A DNA stretch of 57,503 bases from Labilithrix sp. (lineage in GTDB: Bacteria; Myxococcota_A; Polyangia; Polyangiales; Polyangiaceae), in the NCBI GenBank assembly GCA_019637195.1, contig JAHBWA010000046.1, positions 1 through 57,503 of the forward strand, in the 5' to 3' direction. Of this stretch, positions 41,644-49,553 are shown piece after piece; the stretch's first letter is position 1, and the number at the start of each line of letters is the position of its first letter. The notes under the pieces were generated by a model. That model was not told the DNA's origin. It saw only the letters and a program-made list of their open reading frames with translations, and did not search any database. A program made the translations under genes and the position numbers.

Positions 41644-43032
41644 TTACTTCGGCGGCTGCGGCTCGACCTTGTCGTCGGTGACGCAGGCAGAGAGGTCGAA
41701 GAAGAGGAACTCGACGGCCTTCTGCTGGGCGTTGAGACCGCCCGAGCCGATGGCGCAGCGGTTGATGGCGCTCGGCGCGGCGTCCGTCGGGTCGACGACG
41801 TGGAGGCCGGTGACGACCGCGCGGCCGCACTGCTCCTCGGGCTCGGTGGCGTTGCCGTCGTCGCGCAGGATGGGCGTGTTGACGGTGAAGTAGACGGGGT
41901 TGCCGTTCGGCGCGGTGATCCACGCGACCGCGGGCTCGTTCACGCCCGTGGCGCGGATCGCCTCGTCCTCGAGGCTGATCTTGCCGAGGGTCGACGAGGC
42001 GCCGATCTCGTAGAGCCACTCGGCGAGCTTCTCGCCCTTCGGGAAGCTCTGGTTCACGTCGTAGCTGGACCCGCCGGCCGCCGAGGACGCCCAGGTCGCG
42101 AGCTGCGTGAACTCGGGCGCGGGCGAGTTCTTGAACCACACGTCGTGGTAGTGCGTCGCGAAGACCTTGCCGCCGGCGTTGAGGTACTCGTGCATCGACG
42201 CGCGCGCGCCGGGCGTGCTGCCGCCCTTGTTCTCGAGGTGCTCGCTCGCCTCGCACGACAGGAGGACCATGTCGTACTTGCGGAGCTGCGCGCCGTCGTT
42301 CCAGAAGTCCTGCGCCGGCGTGCCCATGCCGCCGCCGGAGCCGCGGAAGACGTGGACGTGGCCGCCGTCGTCGTGGCCCATGACGAACTCCTTGTCGTCG
42401 ATGCCGATGCCGCGGAGGAGGCACTCGAGCGCGTCGTAGCTGCCGCTGGTCACGGCGATCTGGGGCATGTTCCCCTCCTCGCCGTTCTTCGGGAGCTTGA
42501 GCGTCTTGTCGGCGACCTTGTTCTCCTCGCACTGCTTCGTCACGTCGACGTGAAGCAGGCGGCGCCACTTGCCGACCTGGATGACGATCGGGACGTCCTT
42601 GTCGACCGGGACGTCCTCGAGGACGAACTCGCCCTTGCCGTCGGTGAGGGCGCTGCGGAGCGGGTTCACGATGACGCTCTCGCACGTCTCGCAGGCGATG
42701 CCGTCCGGCTCGACCGTCGAGTCCTTCATCGGCGGGAGGTTCTCGGGATCGTTGCCGCCCGGGATGTAGACCATCACGTTGTAGAGCGGGTTCGAGCCGG
42801 CCGGATCGTAGACCTTGCCGCGGAGGGACGTCGTCTCGCCCCCCTTGCAGTCGACGATCTTGCACTCGAGGCCCTCGCAGGGCGTCTGGTCCGGCGTGAA
42901 GCCCTGGCTGCCCTCGAAGCCGGCGTCGTTGCCGCCGGTCGGATCGAACGCGCTACGCCGCTCCGCACCGCACGCGGCGATGATGGCAGCGGTGACGGCA
43001 ATCGGAGCGACGACGAGGACTCCCTTACGCAT
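41644..43032 (-). CDS. Lipoprotein with carboxypeptidase-regulatory-like and ThuA/GATase-like domains
   Basis: A 462-residue protein. MRKGVLVVAPIAVTAAIIAA then C21 is a lipoprotein signal. A Cys-rich neck (PCEGLECKIVDC) leads to a carboxypeptidase-regulatory-like beta-sandwich (about 65-175: TSLRGKVYDPAGSNPLYNVM and LTDGKGEFVLEDVP). The second domain (about 190-460) resembles ThuA/glutamine-amidotransferase folds: KYDMVLLSCEASEHL, YLNAGGKVFATHYHDVWF and NPVYFTVNTPILRD. It is an exported protein of unknown activity, perhaps glycan-binding. GAAGGAG lies about nine bases before the ATG. It converges with the toxin-antitoxin pair. Confidence 0.78.
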   Translation of the reverse strand: MRKGVLVVAPIAVTAAIIAACGAERRSAFDPTGGNDAGFEGSQGFTPDQTPCEGLECKIVDCKGGETTSLRGKVYDPAGSNPLYNVMVYIPGGNDPENLPPMKDSTVEPDGIACETCESVIVNPLRSALTDGKGEFVLEDVPVDKDVPIVIQVGKWRRLLHVDVTKQCEENKVADKTLKLPKNGEEGNMPQIAVTSGSYDALECLLRGIGIDDKEFVMGHDDGGHVHVFRGSGGGMGTPAQDFWNDGAQLRKYDMVLLSCEASEHLENKGGSTPGARASMHEYLNAGGKVFATHYHDVWFKNSPAPEFTQLATWASSAAGGSSYDVNQSFPKGEKLAEWLYEIGASSTLGKISLEDEAIRATGVNEPAVAWITAPNGNPVYFTVNTPILRDDGNATEPEEQCGRAVVTGLHVVDPTDAAPSAINRCAIGSGGLNAQQKAVEFLFFDLSACVTDDKVEPQPPK

Positions 43033-43412
43033 GGTGCTGTCTCCTTCAGGACTTCGAGAGCAGGGGAAGAAAGGAACCGCCGGACCGACCTACATCGCCC
43101 GACGAGGGCTCCGTGTATTGATGCCTCCATGACCCACGTGCAACATTTTTCTACGTCTCTTCCGCCGCTTCTCGGGGGTCGCGCCCCTCGTCGGCGCGGC
43201 GAGCCCGCGGGCAGCCACTCGGCGCGCTCGCGCATCGGGTGAGGCTGGAGCCATCCCGCCTGGGGCATCACGCGAGCGGACCGAGCCGCTCGAGATAGAG
43301 GTGCGCGGGTTCCCTGCGCTCGACGGGGCTATTTGTCACGGAAAGCCGCGCTTCTGCGGCGCTTCACCGGCACTCGTCCGGAGATCCGGCCCGCCCTTGG
43401 TAAGGTCTCCCG
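43033..43412. other. 380-bp divergent intergenic region
   Basis: The left part holds the ribosome site and leader of the minus-strand lipoprotein gene; TTGCAC with a weak AATACA 18 bases on (minus strand) could be its promoter. The right end carries TAAGGT before the hydrolase gene. A locally AT-rich stretch lies near 43145-43155. No gene or RNA is recognised. Confidence 0.4.
43401..43406 (+). promoter_or_regulatory. TANNNT -10 element 6 nt before the hydrolase start
   Basis: TAAGGT preceded by TGG (extended -10), six bases before the ATG at 43413; no Shine-Dalgarno. Confidence 0.55.
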
Positions 43413-44333
43413 ATGGGCCACCGCGAAGCGTACGACCGGGCGAGCCGGCGCCGGTTCCTCCTCGGGCTGGCGTCCGGAGTCGTCGGGGCGGCGGGCCCCC
43501 GGGCCGCGCGGGCCGACGGCGGGACGACGACGAACGCGTTCGATCCCGAGGCCGACCTTCGCAACCTGAAGGTCATCGACGCGACCGAGGGGGGACGCCG
43601 CTTCGTCCTCCTCACGCCGCGCTGGCAGAACCCGGACAGCCCGGTCCCGCTGGTCGTCTTCCTCCACGGCCTCGGCGAGACCTCGGACCCGCGCCTCGGC
43701 GCCTACGCGTGGCTCGAGCGGTACGGGCTCGGCAGCGCGTGGCAGCGCCTCAAGCGCGCGCCGATCGAGCGTACGAGCAAGCGCGGCGAGTGGACCGACG
43801 CGCGGCTCGACGAGGTGAACGCCGAGCTGGCCGCGCGCCCGTTCCGTGGCTTCGCGATGGCGTGCCCGTACATGCCGAAGCCGCGGGGCGCCGCGGACCA
43901 CGACGCCTACGCCGAGTGGATCGAGCGCTCGCTCCTGCCGCGGTGCCGCGCCGAGGCGCGCGTGCTCGCCGATCCCGCGCGCACGTACCTCTGCGGCGTG
44001 TCGCTCGGCGGCTACGTCTCGCTCGAGGTGCTGGTCCGCCTGCCGCACGTGTTCGGCGGATGGGCGGGGCTCCAGACCGCGATCGGCACCTGGGCGGCCC
44101 CGCGCTACGCGGAGAAGCTCGCGCGCTCGCCCGGCAAGCCGATGCTCGTCCTCACGAGCACGCTCGACCACTGGAAGTCGTCGAGCGAACAGCTCGTCGC
44201 CGCGCTCGACGGGAAGAAGATCGCGAACACCTTCCGCGTCGTGCCGGGACCGCACGATCAGCCATGGCTGCGCGAGGCCGGGACGATCGAGGCGCTCCAC
44301 TGGCTCGACCGGCTGACGGAGCCGACGACCTGA
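43413..44333 (+). CDS. Tat-exported alpha/beta hydrolase (esterase/PHB-depolymerase-like)
   Basis: A 306-residue protein. SRRRFLLGLASG (11-22) is a twin-arginine signal with a cleavage site near ARA/DG (about 35), so a folded enzyme is exported. The hydrolase core has the oxyanion motif VVFLHGLGET (HG at 85-86), nucleophile elbow CGVSLGGYVSLEVL (S197), acid D252 (TSTLDHWK) and H281 (GPHDQPW). This is the layout of feruloyl-esterase/PHB-depolymerase-like secreted esterases. The substrate is unknown. The last codons and the stop form the first unit of a downstream tandem repeat. Confidence 0.9.
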   Translation: MGHREAYDRASRRRFLLGLASGVVGAAGPRAARADGGTTTNAFDPEADLRNLKVIDATEGGRRFVLLTPRWQNPDSPVPLVVFLHGLGETSDPRLGAYAWLERYGLGSAWQRLKRAPIERTSKRGEWTDARLDEVNAELAARPFRGFAMACPYMPKPRGAADHDAYAEWIERSLLPRCRAEARVLADPARTYLCGVSLGGYVSLEVLVRLPHVFGGWAGLQTAIGTWAAPRYAEKLARSPGKPMLVLTSTLDHWKSSSEQLVAALDGKKIANTFRVVPGPHDQPWLREAGTIEALHWLDRLTEPTT

Positions 44334-44516
44334 CGCGCGGCCGCGGCGCGGGACCGGCCGAGTGACAGCCTCGACGACCTGACGCGCGGCGGCGGCGCGG
44401 GACCGGCCGGCGGCCGCGGCGCGGGGCCTGGCCGAGTGACAGCCTCGACGACCTGACGCGCGGCCGCGGCGCGGGGCCTGGCCGAGTGACAGCCTCGACG
44501 ACCTGACGCGCGGCGG
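44323..44516. repeat. Tandem repeat that duplicates the hydrolase gene's 3' end
   Basis: Copies begin at 44323, 44372, 44446 and 44496, each with CGACGACCTGACGCGCGG. Copies 1 and 3 are about 49-50 bp, copy 2 is 74 bp with an internal duplication, and copy 4 is partial. The first copy contains the last three codons and stop of the hydrolase gene. The remaining DNA to 44635 holds only the ribosome site of the next gene. Confidence 0.88.
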
Positions 44517-44635
44517 CGCTCTCGGCGTCGCCGCCCGCGGGCGCGCCGCAATATTCCGCTCACTCTCGAACATCGGGGGCCATGGAACTTCGCGCGCGCG
44601 GCGCGGTCGAGCCTCTGCGTCGCGGAGGTGTCCTC

Positions 44636-45190
44636 ATGGGCGGTGTGAACGTCGAAGGTGGCAAGGGTGGCCGGAGAGCGATGGACTCGGAGATCAACAT
44701 GATCCCGATGATCGATCTCCTGATGGTGACGGTCTCGTTCCTCCTCATCACGGCGGTCTGGGTCCAGGCCCAGCGGCTCGAGGCAGACGCGCAGGTGCCC
44801 GGGCCGCCGACCGCTCCGCCTCCGTGCGGCGTCGACTGCAAGGAGGAGGCGCGCCTCCACGTGGAGACGTCGGACCCGACCAAGTTCGTTCTCGCGTGGA
44901 AGGAAGGCCGGACGGTCCTCCGCAGCGCGGAGATCCCGCGCGAAGGGCGGAGAGCGGGCTCCTACCCCGCTCTCGCCGCGAAGGTCTCCGAGGAGTGGAA
45001 GGCGAGCGGGAGCCACCGCGACCCGAGCGACCGCCACTTCGATCGCGCGGTCGTCCACGCCGCAAACGACATGCCCTACTCCGAGCTCATCGCCGTGATG
45101 GACGCCGTCGCGCACGCAAAGCGCGGCGTCTCGAGCGGCGGCAAGCTCGTCGAGCGGACGGCGTTCGACGTGACGTTCGCGACCGACTGA
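44636..45190 (+). CDS. ExbD/TolR-like biopolymer transport protein (orphan)
   Basis: A 184-residue protein. The N-terminal cytoplasmic segment and single helix match ExbD/TolR: MDSEINMIPMIDLLMVTVSF then LLITAVW (about 16-42), including the membrane Asp (IDLL) that conducts protons. The periplasmic part (about 45-184) is typical in size and ends with the family-like MPYSELIAVMDAVAHAKR. It needs an ExbB/TolQ partner, which is not encoded nearby. GGAGGTG six bases before the ATG at 44636 decides this start over the in-frame ATG at 44582. Confidence 0.88.
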   Translation: MGGVNVEGGKGGRRAMDSEINMIPMIDLLMVTVSFLLITAVWVQAQRLEADAQVPGPPTAPPPCGVDCKEEARLHVETSDPTKFVLAWKEGRTVLRSAEIPREGRRAGSYPALAAKVSEEWKASGSHRDPSDRHFDRAVVHAANDMPYSELIAVMDAVAHAKRGVSSGGKLVERTAFDVTFATD

Positions 45191-45882
45191 GGCACGCGGA
45201 CCGCGCGCCGGCGGACCGGAGGCGCGGGCGGTGCGCCGGCGGACCGGGAGGCGCGGGCCGCGCGCCGACGGACCGAGAGGCGCGGACCGCGTGGCGCGCC
45301 AGACGCACGGCCCCGGCCACGAGCGGGCAGCATACCGGAAAGCGAGCTTCGGCCTGCGCGGCGTGCACGGACTGGGATCAGCCCCTGAGTAGCCGGAGAC
45401 TCACTGTCGCGGGTCATCTCGAGCATCGTCGTCCGGAAGCCGACCCGCGCGAACAGGCGCTGGGCGACCCCTGTTTGCGAGGCCGTGAGGAGGACGACGC
45501 GCGGCGCGCCCTTTCGCCTTCGCGCGGCGTGAACGTCCTTTCGCGGAGCAGCGCGCCTTCTCCGACGCCGCGCCCGCGCGCGCTCGTCGACGTAGATGTC
45601 GTGGAGCTTGGTGCACGCGTCGAGCAGCTCGTTGTAGCTCCGCGGCTCCATCCGCGCGTAGACGTACCCGGCCACCTCCGCCCCCGTCGCGGCGACGAGG
45701 AGGATGGCGTCCGCGAGGCCGAGCTGCGTCGCGAACCACCGCTCGTAGCCGCGCTCCGGATCGACCGGCTCGAGGAAGCGCTGCGCGTCGTAGGCGTGGT
45801 GGGCGCGGACCAGACGGCCGGCGAGGATCCCGACGGCCGGGAGATCCGCCAGCGTCATGTCTCGGACGATGAGGTCGCTCAC
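45076..45882 (-). CDS. GNAT N-acetyltransferase with scrambled acetyl-CoA loop and read-through tail
   Basis: From the GTG at 45882, residues 1-100 read as a normal GNAT (MSDLIVRDMTLADLPAVGIL, then NELLDACTKLHDIYVDE), and GAPRVVLLTASQTGVAQRLF resumes near 125. Between them motif A is replaced by an Arg-rich block (RARRRRRRAAPRKD). Reading the same bases (about 45573-45538) one frame over gives RGVGEGALLRE, the expected acetyl-CoA loop, so +1 and -1 indels have scrambled about 12 residues. After about 45401 the codon signature is lost; the last 100 residues cross a repeat region and the ExbD gene end. Functional status is doubtful. Confidence 0.6.
   Translation of the reverse strand: MSDLIVRDMTLADLPAVGILAGRLVRAHHAYDAQRFLEPVDPERGYERWFATQLGLADAILLVAATGAEVAGYVYARMEPRSYNELLDACTKLHDIYVDERARARRRRRRAAPRKDVHAARRRKGAPRVVLLTASQTGVAQRLFARVGFRTTMLEMTRDSESPATQGLIPVRARRAGRSSLSGMLPARGRGRASGAPRGPRLSVRRRAARASRSAGAPPAPPVRRRAVRVPQSVANVTSNAVRSTSLPPLETPRFACATASITAMSSE
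45202..45287. repeat. 29-bp tandem repeat after the ExbD-like gene
   Basis: Three copies (45202-45229, 45230-45258, 45259-45287) around a CGCGCCGGCGGACC core, with about 85% identity, starting 12 bp after the stop. Confidence 0.85.
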
Positions 45883-45888
45883 GACGCG

Positions 45889-45894
45889 ACCATA
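45889..45894 (-). promoter_or_regulatory. TANNNT -10 element 6 nt before the scrambled GNAT start
   Basis: Reads TATGGT on the minus strand, six bases before the GTG at 45882; no Shine-Dalgarno. Confidence 0.5.
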
Positions 45895-45964
45895 GCCACG
45901 GTGCGGGCCCGTGTCTCGCGGAGCGCCCGGGAGGCCCTCGACGGCGGGGTAAGGCGGCCGATGA

Positions 45965-45970
45965 TAAGGT
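45965..45970 (+). promoter_or_regulatory. TANNNT -10 element 9 nt before mutM
   Basis: TAAGGT preceded by TGA (extended -10), nine bases before the ATG at 45980; no Shine-Dalgarno. Confidence 0.5.
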
Positions 45971-45979
45971 GTCTCCGCG

Positions 45980-47113
45980 ATGCCCGAGCTGCCCGACGTC
46001 GACGTCTACATCGAGCACATCGCGGCGCGGACGCGCGGCCACGCGCTCGAGCGCATCCGGCTGGCGAGCCCCTTCGTGCTCAGGACGGCGGATCCGCCGC
46101 TCGCGGCCGCGACGGGGCGCGAGGTCGTGAGCGTGACACGGCTCGGCAAGCGCATCGTCGTCGGGCTCGCCGCGGCGGGCGAGAGCGCGGCGAGCGGGCG
46201 CGCGGCGGGCTCGGCCGAGCTCTACCTCGTCATCCACCTGATGGTGGCCGGGCGCTTCAGGTGGAAGCCCGCGGGCGCGCCGATCCCGGGCAAGCTCGGG
46301 CTCGCCGCGTTCGATTTCGACAGCGGGACGCTGCTGCTCACGGAGGCGAGCACCAAGAAGCGCGCGAGCATCCACCTCGTGCGCGCCGCCGGGCTCGCGG
46401 CGCTCGACCCCGGCGGCATCGAGGTGCTCGGTTCGGACGTGGCCACGTTCGCCGCCCGCCTGCGCAGCGAGAACCACACGCTGAAGCGCGCGCTCACCGA
46501 TCCGCACCTCTTCAGCGGCATCGGCAACGCCTACTCCGACGAAATATTGCACCATGCACGCATGTCGCCGGTGAAGCTCACGTCACGGCTGACCGACGCG
46601 GAGATCGCGGGCCTCCATGCCTCGATCCACGTGGTGCTCGAGGAGTGGACCGACCGGCTGCGGAAGGAGGCCGGCGAGTTCCCCGAGAAGGTGACCGCCT
46701 TCCGCCCCGAGATGGCCGTCCACGGCAAGTACGGCAAGCCGTGCCCGCGTTGCGGGAGACCCGTCCAGCGGATCCGCTACGCCGCCAACGAGTCGAACTA
46801 CTGCCCGACGTGCCAGACGGACGACAAGCTCCTCGCGGACCGCTCGCTCTCGCGCCTCATGCGCGGCGACTGGCCAAAGACACTCGAGGAGCTCGAGGCG
46901 AAGAAGACGCAGAGCCGCGCCGCCGCGGCCCCCGCCGGAAGCATCGCCGCCCGAGCCGCGTCGTTCATCCCCGCGCGGCCGCCGGCCAGCGCCGGCGCGC
47001 CCCCGGCCACCGCGCCACCGAAGACCGACGCGTCGCGCGCGAGCACGAAGGCCGACGCCACCCGCGCGAGCACGAAGGCCGACGGGGCGCGCGCCGGCGC
47101 GCGACGACGATGA
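45980..47113 (+). CDS. mutM: Fpg/Nei family DNA glycosylase-AP lyase with C-terminal tail
   Basis: A 377-residue protein, about 90 longer than usual. It begins MPELPDVDVYIEHI, with catalytic P2 and E3, and K57 (RLGKRIV) matches the conserved Lys. The helix-two-turn-helix region is near ALTDPHLFSGIGNAYSDEIL, and the zinc finger is CPRCGRP...YCPTC (C255, C258, C275, C278). It removes oxidised purines such as 8-oxoguanine and nicks the abasic site. Residues 300-377 are an Ala/Arg/Lys-rich tail with repeated RASTKADA/G units, likely disordered and DNA-binding. Confidence 0.93.
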   Translation: MPELPDVDVYIEHIAARTRGHALERIRLASPFVLRTADPPLAAATGREVVSVTRLGKRIVVGLAAAGESAASGRAAGSAELYLVIHLMVAGRFRWKPAGAPIPGKLGLAAFDFDSGTLLLTEASTKKRASIHLVRAAGLAALDPGGIEVLGSDVATFAARLRSENHTLKRALTDPHLFSGIGNAYSDEILHHARMSPVKLTSRLTDAEIAGLHASIHVVLEEWTDRLRKEAGEFPEKVTAFRPEMAVHGKYGKPCPRCGRPVQRIRYAANESNYCPTCQTDDKLLADRSLSRLMRGDWPKTLEELEAKKTQSRAAAAPAGSIAARAASFIPARPPASAGAPPATAPPKTDASRASTKADATRASTKADGARAGARRR

Positions 47114-47128
47114 CGCCGGCCCGCGCGA

Positions 47129-48448
47129 TCAGGGCGGCGCGGCGGCGATGACATTCTGGATCTTCTTCTGCTTGTCGTCGACGTCGAAGCGGCAGACGCC
47201 GATGTGGACGTTGCTCGCCTCCGGCTGCTTGCACGCGAAGAGGCGCACCGTCGCCTCGTCGCAGTGGCACGCCGTCCCGGGCGCGAGCCCGCTGTCGCAC
47301 GACGGTTCGGCGGGCTGCGTGAGGGCGTAGCGTCTACGCGCCTGCGCAGCGACGAAGCCCGCCGGCACGCGGTCCTTCGCGACGAGCGCCGCGTAGGCGA
47401 ACAGCCCCGGGCGCGTCGTCCCGCTCTCGAGCACGTCGCGCGTCGTTCGCTCGAGCTCGCGCGCGATCGCCTTCGCGAGGTCGGCCCTGCTGCAGAGGGG
47501 CTCGTCCTGCTTCGAGGTGTCGCTCCACGAGACGGGTCCGGCCTCGGTGCAGCGGTAGTACGGCAAGCAGGCGTCGGCCACGACGGCCTCGACGAGCTTC
47601 GGATCGGGGCACGCCGCGTCCGCCGCCGCGATCGCGAGCGTCGCCGCCTCGATCAGCGGGGCGCGGGCGTCGTCCGAGGCCGCCGCGCTCTTCGCGAGCA
47701 CCTCGCAGCCGATCTCGGCCGCCTTGGCCTTGTCGCTCGCGAGCACCGCGCGGAGCAGCGCCGCGACCGACCTCGGCTCGTCGGCCGTCCCCGCGAGCTC
47801 CTTCGCCCGCGCCGCCACCAGCTTCGCCCGCGCCGGCGCCTTCAGATCGACGACGGCCACCGCGCGGCGGAGCGCGATCGCCGATTTGCCCACCTCGAGG
47901 CCGCCCGCGAGCCCGTCGCGAAGCGCGGCCGCCTCGGCCGCCGGGACCTCCTTCGCCGTCGCCTCCCACGCCGGATCGTCGACGTACGCGGCCTCGACGA
48001 GGAGGCGCACGACGCCGGCGTCCCCCTTCTCGCGCCGCACCTCGCGGACGAGCTCCCCGCGCCGCGCGCCGGCCGTCTCGAACAGCGGACCGAGCGCGTG
48101 GTCGGTGTCGGGGACGGCGCGAAAGTCGGCGGGGAACGCGACGAGCGGGCCTACGAAGAGGCCGTCACCGATGACGTAGAGGACGCGCGCCATCCCCGAG
48201 GTCGTCCGGTACGCGAGCCGCTTGCCCGCGTCGTCCTGCGAGACCGCGGGCGTCTCCTTGCCGACGTCCTCGGCCGGGAGCGGCGCCTTCTTCGCGCCGA
48301 GCGCGATCTCGGCGCCACCCTCGCCCAAGGTCACGTGGGCGTCGCTCGGTCGACCGCTGTTCGAGCGGCACCCCTCTGCGAGCGGGACGAGGGCGAGCGC
48401 GCCGAGGAGCGCGAGCGCCATGACGGGCATCTGCGGGCGTCGAGTCAC
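47129..48448 (-). CDS. Ala-rich helical lipoprotein with cysteine-containing C-terminus
   Basis: A 439-residue protein. MTRRPQMPVMALALLGALAL then VPLAEGC is a lipoprotein signal (C27). The mature protein is mainly Ala/Leu/Arg helices (about 110-370), perhaps a repeat solenoid, with isolated cysteines and a C-terminal segment CDSGLAPGTACHCDEATVRL-FACKQPE. I do not recognise the family. The GTG at 48448 was chosen because it supplies the positively charged signal start and lies six bases from TACCAT. The in-frame ATG at 48478 would overlap the start of the divergent gene. Confidence 0.68.
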   Translation of the reverse strand: MTRRPQMPVMALALLGALALVPLAEGCRSNSGRPSDAHVTLGEGGAEIALGAKKAPLPAEDVGKETPAVSQDDAGKRLAYRTTSGMARVLYVIGDGLFVGPLVAFPADFRAVPDTDHALGPLFETAGARRGELVREVRREKGDAGVVRLLVEAAYVDDPAWEATAKEVPAAEAAALRDGLAGGLEVGKSAIALRRAVAVVDLKAPARAKLVAARAKELAGTADEPRSVAALLRAVLASDKAKAAEIGCEVLAKSAAASDDARAPLIEAATLAIAAADAACPDPKLVEAVVADACLPYYRCTEAGPVSWSDTSKQDEPLCSRADLAKAIARELERTTRDVLESGTTRPGLFAYAALVAKDRVPAGFVAAQARRRYALTQPAEPSCDSGLAPGTACHCDEATVRLFACKQPEASNVHIGVCRFDVDDKQKKIQNVIAAAPP

Positions 48449-48454
48449 CGCCGC

Positions 48455-48460
48455 ATGGTA
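48455..48460 (-). promoter_or_regulatory. TANNNT -10 element 6 nt before the lipoprotein GTG
   Basis: Reads TACCAT on the minus strand, six bases before the GTG at 48448. It overlaps a plus-strand TAGCGT by two bases. Confidence 0.5.
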
Positions 48461-48464
48461 GCGT
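48459..48464 (+). promoter_or_regulatory. TANNNT -10 element 12 nt before the MBL-like gene
   Basis: TAGCGT preceded by TGG, twelve bases before the ATG at 48477; it overlaps the divergent minus-strand TACCAT. Confidence 0.4.
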
Positions 48465-48476
48465 GCATCCCACTCC

Positions 48477-49202
48477 ATGGGCACAGGCACGTACTCCCCT
48501 GCGTGGCCACACGGCGAGCTCACTCCGTTCCTCGAAGAGCTCTGGTACGTGATGGGCACGAACCGCGTCCACCACGCGGGCGTCGACCTCCAGACGAGCC
48601 GCACGATGCTCGTGGTCCGCGACGGCGAGCGCCTCACGCTGGTGAACACCGTGCGCCTCGACGACGACGGGCTCCGCGCGCTCGACGCGCTCGGCACGGT
48701 CCGCGACGTCGTGCGGCTCGGCGCCTTCCACGGGCGCGACGATCCCTTCTACCGCGAGCGCTACGGCGCGCGCCTCTGGGCGGCGCCCGGGAGCGCTCAC
48801 GTCGACGGCAGCGTCGAGGACCAGGCGCTCGTCGAGCGTGGCGAGCTCCCGATCGCCGGCGCGAGGGCGATCCTCTTCCAGAGCGCGCGGCACCCCGAGG
48901 CAGCGCTCCTCCTCGAGCGCGCGGGAGGCGTGCTCGTGACCTGCGACGCCGTGCAGAGCTGGGCCTCGGTCGACCGCTTCTTCTCCGCCGCGACGGGGGC
49001 GACGTTCGAAGCCGCGGGCTTGATCCGCCCGGCCCACGTCCCGAACACGTGGCTCGAAGCGTGCGCGCCCGACGCGAGCGACTTCGAGCGGCTCCTCGCG
49101 CTCCCGTTCCGGCACCTCGTCAGCGCCCACGGCGCGCCGCTGCTCGACGACGCTCACGAGCGCCTCACCGAGGACGTCCGGCAGACCTTCGCCTCGCGCT
49201 GA
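48477..49202 (+). CDS. Metallo-beta-lactamase-fold-like protein
   Basis: A 241-residue protein without signal peptide. The order of strands and His/Asp positions resembles a diverged MBL fold: TSRTMLVVRDGERLTLVNTV, VVRLGAFHGRDDPFYRERYG (HGRDD in place of HxHxDH), AILFQSARHPEAALLLER, GGVLVTCDAVQSW and HLVSAHGAPLL. It lacks the full HxHxDH zinc motif, so it may bind one metal or none. Relatives are annotated as hypothetical or MBL-fold hydrolases. The CCATGG at 48475-48480 contains Met codons on both strands. Confidence 0.68.
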   Translation: MGTGTYSPAWPHGELTPFLEELWYVMGTNRVHHAGVDLQTSRTMLVVRDGERLTLVNTVRLDDDGLRALDALGTVRDVVRLGAFHGRDDPFYRERYGARLWAAPGSAHVDGSVEDQALVERGELPIAGARAILFQSARHPEAALLLERAGGVLVTCDAVQSWASVDRFFSAATGATFEAAGLIRPAHVPNTWLEACAPDASDFERLLALPFRHLVSAHGAPLLDDAHERLTEDVRQTFASR

Positions 49203-49265
49203 GCGCGTCTCCGAGCTCCGCTCGTATCAGCACGCGGGGCGCGCTCCGCGTGCCCCGTCGCGAGG

Positions 49266-49421
49266 TCAAGAGGTATGGTTGAGCGTGCGGTGGATCGAGC
49301 CGAAGAAGGCGCCGCGCTCGTCCTTGCGCTCCGCGTCGGTGAGCCGCTCCGGTACCGCGTAGAGCTCGTCGTTCATCCACCGGTTGTAGCGCGCCATCGC
49401 GCGAGCGTATTCGGGTGTCAT
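49266..49421 (-). pseudogene. N-terminal remnant of a DinB-family protein
   Basis: The 51 codons read MTPEYARAMARYNRWMNDEL, then YAVPERLTDAERKDERGAFF and GSIHRTLNHTS. This is the first helix and metal-His helix start of DinB/DUF664 proteins, normally about 160-170 residues. The frame ends where the family would continue with LLWADRIWL, and nothing DinB-like follows in any frame. It lies downstream of the ABM/FrnE-like genes on the same strand. It is best read as a truncated remnant. Confidence 0.6.
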
Positions 49422-49553
49422 GCCGGTCGGCCCCGAGCTCACTCCGTGGCGAGGACGGCGGCGTCGCGGCGCCCCCGCAGGGGCCGGCGCTCGCGCTCCA
49501 GGTGCGGCGAACGCCGTCGCCGCGACGCGATCGGCGGCCGCCGCGGCGACACC

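Noticed and set aside
44582..44635. Upstream ATG for the ExbD-like gene
   Set aside because: The ATG at 44582 has no ribosome site and adds a non-conserved Arg-rich leader, whereas 44636 has GGAGGTG at ideal spacing.
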